Below, piece by piece: positions 7,140 to 13,777 of a DNA stretch of 13,777 nucleotides. Every line of letters starts with the position of its first letter. The stretch's first letter is position 1. The notes below the pieces were generated by a model. It did no database searches. It was given only the letters and a program-made list of their open reading frames with translations, and was not told where the DNA came from. This stretch comes from Bacillota bacterium (GTDB lineage Bacteria > Bacillota_A > Clostridia > Clostridiales > Clostridiaceae). The translations under genes and the position numbers were made by a program. The stretch is from assembly GCA_021837545.1 (NCBI GenBank), contig JAKBFR010000057.1, positions 1 through 13,777 on the forward strand, given 5' to 3'.

Positions 7140-8369
7140 TTATTTAAAATTTATTATATCAAAATCATTTTTCTTTTCTTTAATCCACTGAATGATTTTA
7201 GGGTCATTCCAAACTTCAAATCCCAAGCTAAAATATTTTATAGCTTCTTCTTCACTACCAAGTTTGAACATATGTGGCAATATACTTGGAACCCTCTTTT
7301 GCTTTAGTATGTATGGTATTACAAATGAATTTCTCTTATATGCTCTTCTTAATGCATTTTCTGCTTCTTTAATTTTATTAGTTTTATATAACAATGCAAC
7401 TCTACTATAGTTTATAGCTGCTAAATTATCTTTTTCATACTTTTCTAACAAATCCTTTAATTGTGCATATTTTTCTTCAGTTAAAAGCCAATTTACTAAT
7501 AAATTTCTAATCATTAGATTATCATACTCATTATATTTTAAAATCTCAAGAGCATTTTCTATTGCTGCATCCTTTTCTCCATTTTTCCACAAATGAACTG
7601 CTAAACAGTATTTAGCACCAAAAAGAGGTTTTGCTATTTTTAGTTTAAATACTTCTGGCTCTGCAGTTTCTAAATTATCTATTCTTAATAGATTTTGCGC
7701 TGCCTTGACTGCCTTTTCTAAAAGAGCTTTCTTTTCAAGATTATTTAAGCTGGAATCTTTTGATAAAATAATATATGCATCTGCACAATCTTCATATATT
7801 CCTAATGCTTCTGTTGCATACTTTGCTTTATTCTTATAATTTTTTTGCTTCCATGCATACTCTACGATTCTTTGTGCTACTATAAAATTTTTATCAACCA
7901 CAAATTTAAAAGGTTCTTTTTTTTCTTTTTCCATATCATCAACGGTTACTGCAGTTTCTTCTTTTTCGTCTAGAATATGTTTTTTTGAAGATTCGTTATT
8001 TTTGTCTTCGCCTATTATCCATTGTTTGTTTTCTTTCGATAAATTCAATAGACTTTTTACTTCTTTTGATTTACTAGAGCCCGTACTACTACTAACACCA
8101 AACGCCTTATATAAATCAGTCGCTTTAATATATGGTTTTTCCTTTGAATCAAACAAATTATTTATAGTTCCTATAGAATGCACAATTCCTGCTGCCCATG
8201 AAAAGCTTTTCCCTTTTTTAAATTGTTCTTCATTATTTAAAAATAATGTCTCTGCAGCTATAACACAAATATTCTTATATTCATCATTAAGATATTCACT
8301 TGAAAAATTCTTTATCTTTTCAATTATTTCTTCATATTTGCCAGCTATTACGTTAGATGATTCTTGCAT
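7140..8369 (-). CDS. DUF6398 + tetratricopeptide (ST7-like) protein, function unknown
   Basis: A soluble 409-residue protein. Residues about 14-118 resemble DUF6398, with FSWAAGIVHSIGTINNLF (56-73) and a helix-turn-helix-like KAFGVSSSTGSSKSKEV (88-104). A charged, low-complexity linker (about 118-155) follows. Residues about 160-400 are helical TPR-type repeats with ST7-like features: the decline in EVFKLKIAKPLFGAKYCLAVHLW (about 239-261), YNEYDNLMIRNLLVNWLL (279-296), AAINYSRVALLY (317-328), and a final LGSEEEAIKYF block near 370-380. These repeats suggest a protein-protein scaffold. The ATG start has AAAGGAG 11 nt upstream. No signal peptide or membrane segment is present. It is probably monocistronic and lies immediately before the rib promoter. 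Domain names are from memory of family patterns, and no function should be inferred. Confidence 0.8.
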   Translation of the reverse strand: MQESSNVIAGKYEEIIEKIKNFSSEYLNDEYKNICVIAAETLFLNNEEQFKKGKSFSWAAGIVHSIGTINNLFDSKEKPYIKATDLYKAFGVSSSTGSSKSKEVKSLLNLSKENKQWIIGEDKNNESSKKHILDEKEETAVTVDDMEKEKKEPFKFVVDKNFIVAQRIVEYAWKQKNYKNKAKYATEALGIYEDCADAYIILSKDSSLNNLEKKALLEKAVKAAQNLLRIDNLETAEPEVFKLKIAKPLFGAKYCLAVHLWKNGEKDAAIENALEILKYNEYDNLMIRNLLVNWLLTEEKYAQLKDLLEKYEKDNLAAINYSRVALLYKTNKIKEAENALRRAYKRNSFVIPYILKQKRVPSILPHMFKLGSEEEAIKYFSLGFEVWNDPKIIQWIKEKKNDFDIINFK

Positions 8370-8717
8370 TTCTTACATAGCTCCTTTATAAAAATCTTTA
8401 ACAAATTTGATTTTATTCTATAATAATTACTATTTACAATTATATTAACTAAACTTATATTTTTTTCTCTAAATTAATCATATTTATATATGAAAAATAT
8501 TACATATTGTATTTAAGAATTCAGTCACGTTATATTATATCACATTATTTACAAATATATCTACTTATTAATTTTTATGATTCTTATTTTTTTATTATCC
8601 TTAAATTCGACTGACATTACATTTTAATCATATACTTTATATTCATGTTTTGATATATTCTTATAATCTTATTAATAAACATATATTAATAATTAATTGA
8701 TAATAGGAACTATATCT
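8370..8717. other. Divergent intergenic region, promoters only
   Basis: About 350 bp of very AT-rich DNA between the divergent TPR and amidase-domain genes. Apart from the minus-strand extended -10 at 8534-8542 I see no gene, RNA or repeat. On the plus side TATAAT-like sequence near 8662-8667 could serve the amidase gene but has no matching -35, and I could not fit a sporulation sigma promoter. Confidence 0.4.
8534..8542 (-). promoter_or_regulatory. Extended -10 promoter for the DUF6398-TPR gene
   Basis: TGATATAAT on the minus strand (TGn extension plus perfect TATAAT). The -35 is weak. It leaves a leader of about 155 nt before the start codon at 8369. The identical nonamer precedes purB. 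Confidence 0.4.
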
Positions 8718-9701
8718 ATGCTATCAAAAAGTTTATATAATTTATGTCTTCTGATATCTACTCCCTACGAAAATCTAAATTTATTTTCCAATGAAATCTG
8801 TGATTTGGATTATCCTATACTTGAAGAAATATATTTAAAGAAACTATTTAATTTTAAATGGAGAAAAAAACTGAATTCTTCATTTAAAAACTTCCAATTT
8901 GACTACATCTATGAGATATTGGATCAAAACTCTAATTTTATTAAATTAAAACTTAATTTAAAGATTTGTTTCATAGTACAAAATTCTCCAAATAACATAC
9001 TTTCTGCTTGTATCCATGAGTATATTATCATTTTAGAACATTTAAACAATAAATTTAAATTTCGGTTTTTAATTGAAAATGAAGAAAATCCCCTTTTATA
9101 TAACTATGTATTAAAGACTGACTTATCCCATATAGACAGTTTGATTTTTTCTAAAAAACAAAGCTTAGGTACTCCTAAACTTTCTTTAATTAATTTATTT
9201 TATGAAACTTTCATGACCTCTGGTTTCTTTTCCACTAACAGTCGTAGTCAAACTAAAGACTCAAACTTTAATATCACAGAAGCTTGTAATTATGCAGAAA
9301 CTTTTGCATTGAAATCAAATCCTAATTATAAATCTTTTGAAGATATTGGCGGAGATTGTACAAATTTTGTGTCTCAAATTCTTTATGCGGGTGGCGTTAA
9401 ACAAACTAAAGCTTGGAGCCCCTATACTAATCCTTGGATTAATGCCGAAGATCTTTATTTATATCTAACAACACATAAATTAGCTGATAAACTTTCTACT
9501 GAAACTTCCTTGACTAAAGGATGCTTAATTCAATTTTATACGCCTCAAATTGGAAGATTTTTTCATAATGGCTTTATTACTTATGAACTTCCAAATAATG
9601 ATTATCTTTATTGTTGTCATAGTTATAATAAATTAAATTATCCACTTAGTGAAACTTTTCCAAATAGATATCCAACACTTAGAGCATTAAAAATAAACTA
9701 A
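8718..9701 (+). CDS. Amidase_6-domain (papain-like) protein with unrecognised N-terminal half
   Basis: A 327-residue protein. The C-terminal third (about 183-325) matches the putative amidase domain Amidase_6. It has EACNYAETFALKSNPNY, then FEDIGGDCTNFVSQILYAGG with nucleophile Cys214, then FFHNGF with candidate catalytic His283, and the closing CCHSYNKLNYPLSE (299-312) with His301. Residues 1-180 resemble no domain I know; they are rich in Leu, Ile, Phe and Asn, with possible helix-strand alternation. No convincing signal peptide is visible, unusual for a family often secreted or cell-wall directed. The start is ATG at 8718, with AGGA at 8705-8708 (spacing 9). An in-frame TTG at 8697 lacks any ribosome-binding site. 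The gene stands alone and ends at a strong hairpin shared with convergent purB. Substrate unknown. Confidence 0.85.
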   Translation: MLSKSLYNLCLLISTPYENLNLFSNEICDLDYPILEEIYLKKLFNFKWRKKLNSSFKNFQFDYIYEILDQNSNFIKLKLNLKICFIVQNSPNNILSACIHEYIIILEHLNNKFKFRFLIENEENPLLYNYVLKTDLSHIDSLIFSKKQSLGTPKLSLINLFYETFMTSGFFSTNSRSQTKDSNFNITEACNYAETFALKSNPNYKSFEDIGGDCTNFVSQILYAGGVKQTKAWSPYTNPWINAEDLYLYLTTHKLADKLSTETSLTKGCLIQFYTPQIGRFFHNGFITYELPNNDYLYCCHSYNKLNYPLSETFPNRYPTLRALKIN

Positions 9702-9711
9702 TATGGTATTC

Positions 9712-9765
9712 AGAAATAAAGGGTACTCTGTTGTAACGCTTCACAAAAGAGTACCCTTTATTTCT
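9712..9765. terminator. Bidirectional terminator between the amidase gene and purB
   Basis: A perfect 18-bp inverted repeat (9712-9729 with 9748-9765) around an 18-nt loop, which itself can add 4 bp (TTGT/ACAA). It lies between two convergent stop codons (9701 and 9779). U-rich stretches fall in the outer 3' arm in both directions (CCCTTTATTTCT), so it can terminate both genes. Confidence 0.85.
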
Positions 9766-9778
9766 AGTTTGGATATAT

Positions 9779-11209
9779 TTAAACAGTTATTTCACTTTTA
9801 ATTTTTAATGCATCTTTATTATCATTGATAATTGGATCCACATATTCATCAATAAATTCTGTAACTTGGCTTGGTGATCTTCCAACAAACTTAGTAGGAT
9901 CAATAATACCTAAGATTTCTTCCTTAGTAAGACCAAATGAACCATCATTTATGATTCTATCTATTAAGTCGTTATCTAAGCCTTCACCCTTTACTCTTTG
10001 AGCTGCTGCCATTGAGTGAACTCTAATATTTTCATGTAACTCCTGTCTATCCTTACCTCTTTTTACAGCTTCCATCATTATATTTTCAGTAGCCATAAAT
10101 GGTAACTCATTTAATACATGAGAAGCTATTACCTTCTCGTATACTACCATATTTTCAGAAATATTTATGTACAAATTTAATACTCCATCTAATGCTAAAA
10201 ACCCTTCAGCAACAGATAATCTCTTATTAGCTGAATCATCTAAAGTTCTTTCAAACCATTGAGTTCCTGCAGTTATTGCTGGATTTAATGCATCTACTAT
10301 TACATATCTAGCTAATGCACTTATTCTTTCACTCCTCATAGGATTTCTCTTATATGCCATAGCTGATGATCCTATTTGATTCTTTTCAAACGGTTCTTCC
10401 ATTTCTTTCATATTTTGAAGCAATCTTAAATCATTACTGAATTTGTAAGCACTTTGAGCAATTTCTGATAAAGTATTTAAAACTATTGAATCAAGCTTTC
10501 TTGGATAGGTTTGACCTGTAACTCCATAACTCTTATCAAATCCCATTTTCTCTGCTACCATTTTATCTAATGTTTTAACTTTACTTTCATCCCCATCAAA
10601 AAGTTCCATAAAACTTGCTTGTGTTCCAGTAGTTCCTTTAACACCTAAAAGCTTTAATTTTGATATTACAAAATCTATATTTTCAATATCCATTACTAGA
10701 TCTTGCATCCATAATGTAGCTCTTTTACCTACTGTAGTTAATTGAGCTGGTTGAAAATGCGTAAACCCAAGTGTTGGCATATCTTTATATTCTAATGCAA
10801 AATTTTTCAAATGATTTAAAACTGTAACAATTTTATTTTTTATCAAATTTAAAGCATCTCTCATTATTATAACATCGGTGTTATCTCCAACATAACATGA
10901 TGTAGCACCTAGATGAATAATCCCCTTAGCAGATGGACATTGAAGGCCATATGCATATACATGGCTCATTACATCATGTCTAACTTCTTTTTCTCTTTGA
11001 GCTGCTTCTTCATAGTTTATATCATTTATATGCTCTTTAAGTTCTTTTATTTGATCATCTGTTATATTTAATCCTAATTCTTTTTCACCCTCTGCAAGAG
11101 CTACCCATAATTTTCTCCATGTTGTAAATTTCATATCATCTGAAAAAATGAAACTCATTTCTTTAGATGCATACCTTGAATTTAAAGGTGTGCTGTATAA
11201 ATTTCTCAT
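9779..11209 (-). CDS. purB: Adenylosuccinate lyase (PurB), long animal-like form
   Basis: Cleaves fumarate from SAICAR and from adenylosuccinate, acting twice in purine nucleotide synthesis; homotetrameric and cytoplasmic. The 476 residues exceed the roughly 430 of B. subtilis PurB. The sequence follows the vertebrate enzyme closely, including GIIHLGATSCYVGDNTD (96-112), GFTHFQPAQLTTVGKR (148-163), GVKGTTGTQASF (189-200), QWFERTLDDSAN (317-328) and ELPFMATENI (368-377). Catalytic residues seen are His78 in RHDV, His151 in FTHFQ, and the signature-loop serines of GSSAMAYKRNPMRSE (280-294). The ATG start has GGAGG 7-8 nt upstream (11218-11222). It is monocistronic, with an extended -10 promoter and a PurBox-like inverted repeat in the leader. 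Confidence 0.97.
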   Translation of the reverse strand: MRNLYSTPLNSRYASKEMSFIFSDDMKFTTWRKLWVALAEGEKELGLNITDDQIKELKEHINDINYEEAAQREKEVRHDVMSHVYAYGLQCPSAKGIIHLGATSCYVGDNTDVIIMRDALNLIKNKIVTVLNHLKNFALEYKDMPTLGFTHFQPAQLTTVGKRATLWMQDLVMDIENIDFVISKLKLLGVKGTTGTQASFMELFDGDESKVKTLDKMVAEKMGFDKSYGVTGQTYPRKLDSIVLNTLSEIAQSAYKFSNDLRLLQNMKEMEEPFEKNQIGSSAMAYKRNPMRSERISALARYVIVDALNPAITAGTQWFERTLDDSANKRLSVAEGFLALDGVLNLYINISENMVVYEKVIASHVLNELPFMATENIMMEAVKRGKDRQELHENIRVHSMAAAQRVKGEGLDNDLIDRIINDGSFGLTKEEILGIIDPTKFVGRSPSQVTEFIDEYVDPIINDNKDALKIKSEITV

Positions 11210-11223
11210 TAAAAAACCTCCAC

Positions 11224-11259
11224 ACGAATATATTTTAAACTTTTTGTTTCAATATTCGT
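11224..11259. promoter_or_regulatory. PurBox-like inverted repeat upstream of purB
   Basis: ACGAATAT (11224-11231) and ATATTCGT (11252-11259) form a perfect inverted repeat with a 20-bp spacer. The CGAA cores are 26 bp apart, about what two Bacillus PurR PurBoxes (consensus about AWWWCCGAACWWT, boxes 16-17 bp apart) would give. The arms deviate from the PurBox at the flanking C positions. It lies just downstream of the purB -10, over the predicted start site. It could also form a weak RNA stem. Confidence 0.45.
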
Positions 11260-11268
11260 ATTATATCA
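11260..11268 (-). promoter_or_regulatory. Extended -10 promoter of purB
   Basis: TGATATAAT on the minus strand, with no good -35 match at 17 bp. Predicted transcription start is near 11252-11254, giving a leader of about 45 nt that contains the PurBox-like repeat. Confidence 0.5.
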
Positions 11269-11553
11269 TATCTTTTTCATTTTTGCCTATTAAAATTTTA
11301 TTTTATGATAATCTGTCTTCCATTTTCTTTTTAAGTTACAGTATAAAAAATAATAAACCATTATATTTCACTGTAAGTTATTTTATTTCATGTTCCTAAA
11401 TTATTCATAAATTAAAGTTTAATTTCTTGTTATTATTGTCTCTAAGATTCATATAAATATAATAAGACACATTCAAAAATATAAATTTTATCTTTGGACT
11501 ATTATTTTCTTTCATATGCCTAATATTTATATAAAAGATTGGAGTGAAAAACT
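11269..11553. other. Intergenic region between purB and the DUF378 gene
   Basis: AT-rich, with no gene found in six frames. The only structure noted is TTACAGT (11336-11342) inverted as ACTGTAA (11370-11376), separated by 27 bp. I could not assign a confident promoter for the DUF378 gene. Confidence 0.35.
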
Positions 11554-11772
11554 GTGTGTAAACTAAATATTTTCGATAAACTTTCTTTTTTACTAGTTTT
11601 TATAGGATCTATAAATTGGGGAACAATAGGATTATTCGACCTAAACTTGCTAAACATAATTTCTTTAAATAGTTCATTAATAGAAAGAGTAATCTATATT
11701 CTTATATTCTTTGCTGCTATAAATTTAGTTATATTATTATTCAGATGCAATTTAATTGTTGATGAAAATTAA
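11554..11772 (+). CDS. DUF378 family two-helix membrane protein
   Basis: A 72-residue integral membrane protein of unknown function. Helix 1 spans about residues 8-27 and contains the family signature GSINWGTIGLF (18-28). Helix 2 spans about 46-63. A short polar tail, CNLIVDEN, ends the protein. Length and the glycine/tryptophan motif fit DUF378. The start is GTG at 11554, with a TTGGAG site at 11539-11544 about 9 nt upstream. It is the only plus-strand gene between purB and ptsH, so probably monocistronic. A weak AT-only hairpin at 11813-11831 follows it. No homologous function is known to me. Confidence 0.85.
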   Translation: MCKLNIFDKLSFLLVFIGSINWGTIGLFDLNLLNIISLNSSLIERVIYILIFFAAINLVILLFRCNLIVDEN

Positions 11773-11865
11773 ATATTTACTAAGAATGTGCACAAAATAG
11801 ATATACTAATACTATTAAAATATTTTTAATAATCCTTGCAACATATATTATTTATGCAAAAGAAA

Positions 11866-11894
11866 AAGGTTCCATATTAAAAATATGGAACCTT
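11866..11894 (-). terminator. Terminator of ptsH
   Basis: A perfect 13-bp stem (AAGGTTCCATATT and its complement) with a 3-nt loop. On the minus strand it is followed by TTTTTCTTTT, 11 nt after the ptsH stop. A classical intrinsic terminator. Confidence 0.92.
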
Positions 11895-11904
11895 ACTTTG
11901 TATA

Positions 11905-12165
11905 TTAGTCTTCTAAAGTTTGAACTAATTTTACAATTTCTTCAACAGCTAAAGCTTCATCGTCTCCTGAAGCTACAACTTTGATTAAAGCATCTTTAGT
12001 TACTGCTAAAGATAATACTCCGATTAAGCTCTTAACATTTGCTTTCTTACCGTTATATTCTATACTAACGTCAGATTTAAATGATGAAGCCTTTTTAACT
12101 AGTAATGTTGCTGGTCTAGCATGAAGACCAGATGAATTTTTTACCGAAACCTCTTTTGCTATCAT
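11905..12165 (-). CDS. ptsH: Phosphocarrier protein HPr
   Basis: Cytoplasmic phosphocarrier of the sugar phosphotransferase system. It takes phosphate from enzyme I on His15 and passes it to the EIIA domains. The 86 residues are typical. The catalytic motif is GLHARPAT (13-20) with His15. The regulatory site is Ser46 in VKSLIGV (44-50), the target of HPr kinase in Firmicutes, which links it to CcpA catabolite repression. Having His15 rather than Gln distinguishes it from Crh. The ATG start has GAGGTG 5 nt upstream. It is not followed by ptsI; it has its own sigma-A promoter and terminator, so it is a single-gene unit, unlike the ptsHI operon of Bacillus. Confidence 0.97.
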   Translation of the reverse strand: MIAKEVSVKNSSGLHARPATLLVKKASSFKSDVSIEYNGKKANVKSLIGVLSLAVTKDALIKVVASGDDEALAVEEIVKLVQTLED

Positions 12166-12215
12166 ATATACACCTCTTTACAAAAAATTAAATAAATATA
12201 GCATTTAACTATTCT

Positions 12216-12244
12216 AGTATAATCGTTTTTATAAATAATTTCAA
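12216..12244 (-). promoter_or_regulatory. Sigma-A promoter of ptsH
   Basis: TTGAAA (12239-12244), a 17-bp spacer, then TATACT (12216-12221) on the minus strand. It is close to consensus and places the transcript start near 12209, about 45 nt before the ATG. Confidence 0.75.
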
Positions 12245-12287
12245 CTTAAAAATCACTAGTTCTTCATTAATTTGAAAATAAATTTAT

Positions 12288-12548
12288 TTATCTAGGTTGT
12301 ACTATTAATTTTATAGCTGTTCTTTCTTCTCCATCTATTATTATATCTGTAAATGCGGGTACACAAACTATATCCTTTCCACTTGGAGCTATAAACCCTC
12401 TTGCAATGGCAATCGCCTTAACAGCTTGGTTTATCGCACCTGCTCCTACTGCTTGCATTTCCGCAATATTTTTTTCTTTTATTATTGCTGCGAGTGCACC
12501 TGCTACAGAATTGGGATTTGATTTTGTTGATACTTTTAATACGTCCAT
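12288..12548 (-). CDS. spoVS: Stage V sporulation protein S (SpoVS)
   Basis: A small 86-residue Alba-like protein needed for late sporulation stages in Bacillus, where it also influences septation. The sequence is diagnostic: MDVLKVSTKSNPNSVAGALA at the start, QAVGAGAINQAVKAIAIARG (32-51), GKDIVCVPAF and a C-terminal TAIKLIVQPR. The ATG start has AGGAGG at 12559-12564 with a 10-nt spacing. It lies downstream of rny, as in Bacillus rny-ymdB-spoVS but without a ymdB gene here. A near-consensus sigma-H promoter about 50-75 nt upstream fits its expected early-sporulation expression, and the rny terminator insulates it from rny. Confidence 0.96.
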   Translation of the reverse strand: MDVLKVSTKSNPNSVAGALAAIIKEKNIAEMQAVGAGAINQAVKAIAIARGFIAPSGKDIVCVPAFTDIIIDGEERTAIKLIVQPR

Positions 12549-12596
12549 TTTTGTTATTCCTCCTAGAATTTATTCTACAAATCGTTTACATTAAAT

Positions 12597-12625
12597 ATAT
12601 TCTATAACTGTTCTAAAAATCCTTC
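12597..12625 (-). promoter_or_regulatory. Sigma-H (Spo0H) promoter of spoVS
   Basis: GAAGGATTT (12617-12625) and ATAGAATAT (12597-12605) on the minus strand with 11 bp between. Both match the sigma-H consensus RnAGGAWWW / RnnGAATWW, with the same spacing I recall for Bacillus spoVG. The predicted start near 12590 is about 40 nt from the ATG. Confidence 0.7.
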
Positions 12626-12745
12626 TTATAATTCGTAAAATTTGTAATTTTTTTCATTTGGTTAATTATTATAGATATTATACAATAAGCTTAACTATTA
12701 TATTTCATTTAGACCTGTGAAAAAAGAATGAGTAAAATATACTTA

Positions 12746-12790
12746 TATACTTCCTTTTTTTAAATGTGCTAAATAAAAAAAGGAAGTATA
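12746..12790. repeat. 16-bp hairpin sharing an arm with the rny terminator
   Basis: A perfect inverted repeat, 12746-12761 with 12775-12790, and a 13-nt loop. Its right arm overlaps the left arm of the rny terminator stem (12783-12794), so the two hairpins cannot coexist. A further copy of AAAATATACTT lies at 12734-12744. Confidence 0.65.
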
Positions 12791-12817
12791 TTTTATTATA
12801 TAAACAAAATATACTTC
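12783..12817 (-). terminator. Terminator of rny
   Basis: On the minus strand GAAGTATATTTT (12806-12817) pairs perfectly over 12 bp with 12783-12794 (loop 11 nt), followed by CTTTTTTT. It starts 6 nt after the rny stop codon. Confidence 0.85.
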
Positions 12818-12822
12818 ATCTT

Positions 12823-13777
12823 TTATTTAGCAAAATCTACTGCTCTAGTTTCCCTTATCACATTAATTTTAATTTGTCCAGGATATTCAAGTTCTTCCTC
12901 GACACTCTTAGCTAAATTATGTGCTAATTCAATTGTCCCAGCATCATCAATCTTATCTGGTTTAACAATAATTCTAATCTCTCTACCAGCTTGAATGGCA
13001 TATGACTTTTCTACACCTTCATGTGAATTTGCAATTTCCTCTAACTTTTCCAATCTCTTAATGTATGCTTCTAATGTCTCTCTTCTAGCCCCTGGTCTAG
13101 CTGCTGATATTGCATCCGCTGCTTGAACTAGTACGGCTTCTAAAGATTGCATTTCTACATCTGAATGATGCGCTGCTATTGCATTTATCACTAATGGTGA
13201 TTCATGATACTTTTTAGCTAGATCTCCACCAATTAAAGCATGAGGCCCCTCTTGTTCTTGATCAACTGCTTTTCCAATATCATGTAGCAATCCTGCCCTT
13301 TTAGCTAGAGTAACATCTAAACCTAGCTCTGAAGCCATTAAACCAGCTAAGTACGAAACTTCTATGGAATGTTTTAAAACATTTTGCCCATAACTTGTTC
13401 TATACTTTAATCTACCAAGAAGTCTTATAATTTCTGGGTGTAGTCCATGTACACTAGTTTCAAGGGCTGCTTGTTCCCCTTCTTCTTTTATACTATTCTC
13501 TACGTCCTTAGTTGCTCTTTCAACCATCTCTTCGATTCTTGCTGGATGTATTCTGCCATCCACTATTAACTTTTCTAGTGCCATTCTTGCAACTTCTCTT
13601 CTAATCGGATCGAAGCTAGAAAGAATAACTGCTTCTGGAGTATCATCTATAATTAAATCCACCCCTGTTAATGTTTCTAAGGTTCTAATGTTTCTTCCTT
13701 CTCTACCTATTATTCTACCCTTCATCTCATCATTCGGTAGTGCAACAACGTGTACAGTTGTTTCAGACACATGATCA
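12823..13777 (-). CDS. rny: Ribonuclease Y (RNase Y), C-terminal part, cut by the window edge
   Basis: Membrane-anchored endoribonuclease that starts mRNA decay in Firmicutes. About 317 residues of the usual 510-520 are visible. The reading frame continues through the window end (Asp-His precede Val at 13768-13770), so the GTG there is internal and the N-terminal membrane helix and coiled coil lie outside. Visible parts are the KH domain with [19 protein letters not shown] (starting about 11 residues after that Val), the HD domain with [15 protein letters not shown] (His-Asp metal ligands) and AAHHSD, and the conserved [12 protein letters not shown] end. The catalytic residues are intact. It ends at its own terminator ahead of spoVS, the usual Firmicute neighbour. 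Confidence 0.97.
   Translation of the reverse strand, partial: DHVSETTVHVVALPNDEMKGRIIGREGRNIRTLETLTGVDLIIDDTPEAVILSSFDPIRREVARMALEKLIVDGRIHPARIEEMVERATKDVENSIKEEGEQAALETSVHGLHPEIIRLLGRLKYRTSYGQNVLKHSIEVSYLAGLMASELGLDVTLAKRAGLLHDIGKAVDQEQEGPHALIGGDLAKKYHESPLVINAIAAHHSDVEMQSLEAVLVQAADAISAARPGARRETLEAYIKRLEKLEEIANSHEGVEKSYAIQAGREIRIIVKPDKIDDAGTIELAHNLAKSVEEELEYPGQIKINVIRETRAVDFAK

Noticed and set aside
8373..8378. ATG-TAA start-stop immediately after the ribosome-binding site of the TPR gene, as a possible regulatory mini-ORF.
   Set aside because: It lies only 2 nt from GGAG, too close for efficient initiation, and a chance occurrence is likely.
11336..11376. TTACAGT / ACTGTAA inverted repeat with 27-bp spacer before the DUF378 gene.
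   Set aside because: The arms are short, the spacer is long, there is no promoter context, and it resembles no operator I can name with confidence.
12406..12594. Plus-strand frame opposite spoVS with hydrophobic segments.
   Set aside because: It is the complement of the Ala-rich SpoVS coding sequence; the apparent hydrophobicity is an artefact of reading the other strand.
1..13777. CRISPR arrays, tRNA/rRNA genes, insertion sequences, prophage or toxin-antitoxin modules.
   Set aside because: I found no regularly spaced repeats, no cloverleaf-like GC-rich segments, no transposase or integrase motifs and no toxin-antitoxin-like small gene pairs.

Overview
Organism. The window looks like chromosomal DNA of a low-GC, spore-forming anaerobe, most likely Clostridium sensu stricto (cluster I). 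The grounds are extremely AT-rich intergenic DNA, strong AGGAGG ribosome-binding sites, a 'reverse' rubrerythrin (an anaerobe peroxide/oxygen-detoxification enzyme), a spoVS gene beside rny (RNase Y), and an FMN-riboswitch-controlled ribD-ribE-ribBA-ribH operon. I cannot name the species. No transposase, phage gene, CRISPR array, tRNA or rRNA is visible. This is mostly core chromosome rather than an accessory island.  Layout. (a) 1-900: a HAD-family phosphatase on the minus strand, diverging from (b) the plus-strand reverse rubrerythrin and a small double-DUF1540 cysteine-rich protein, closed by a GC-rich hairpin at 1891-1911. (c) 1932-2574, minus: an HD-domain hydrolase followed by a 43-codon remnant of a GNAT acetyltransferase. 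(d) 2805-7136, minus: the riboflavin operon. It has a sigma-A-type promoter, an FMN riboswitch, two terminator-like hairpins in a leader of about 450 nt, ribD, ribE, ribBA and ribH, and a 3' terminator. (e) 7140-8369, minus: a DUF6398 plus TPR/ST7-like protein of unknown role. (f) 8718-9701, plus: a protein with a C-terminal Amidase_6-type cysteine hydrolase domain and an unrecognised N-terminal half. (g) 9779-11209, minus: adenylosuccinate lyase of the long, animal-like type, preceded by a promoter and a PurBox-like inverted repeat. (h) 11554-11772, plus: a DUF378 two-helix membrane protein. (i) 11866-13777, minus: rny (partial), spoVS with a good sigma-H promoter, and ptsH (HPr) with its own sigma-A promoter and terminator.  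How the genes fit together. The four rib genes form a complete pathway from GTP and ribulose 5-phosphate to riboflavin, under FMN feedback through transcription attenuation. The rny-spoVS neighbourhood is the conserved Firmicute arrangement, with spoVS placed under the early-sporulation sigma factor. The other genes are single-gene housekeeping or stress units.  Most worth a second look: the two tandem attenuators whose 5' arms are both complementary to the aptamer P1 5' strand; the PurBox-like element at purB; the mutually exclusive hairpins after rny; overlapping palindromes at 2659-2682; and the two poorly characterised proteins at 7140-8369 and 8718-9701. I did not find convincing evidence of a wholly new system.
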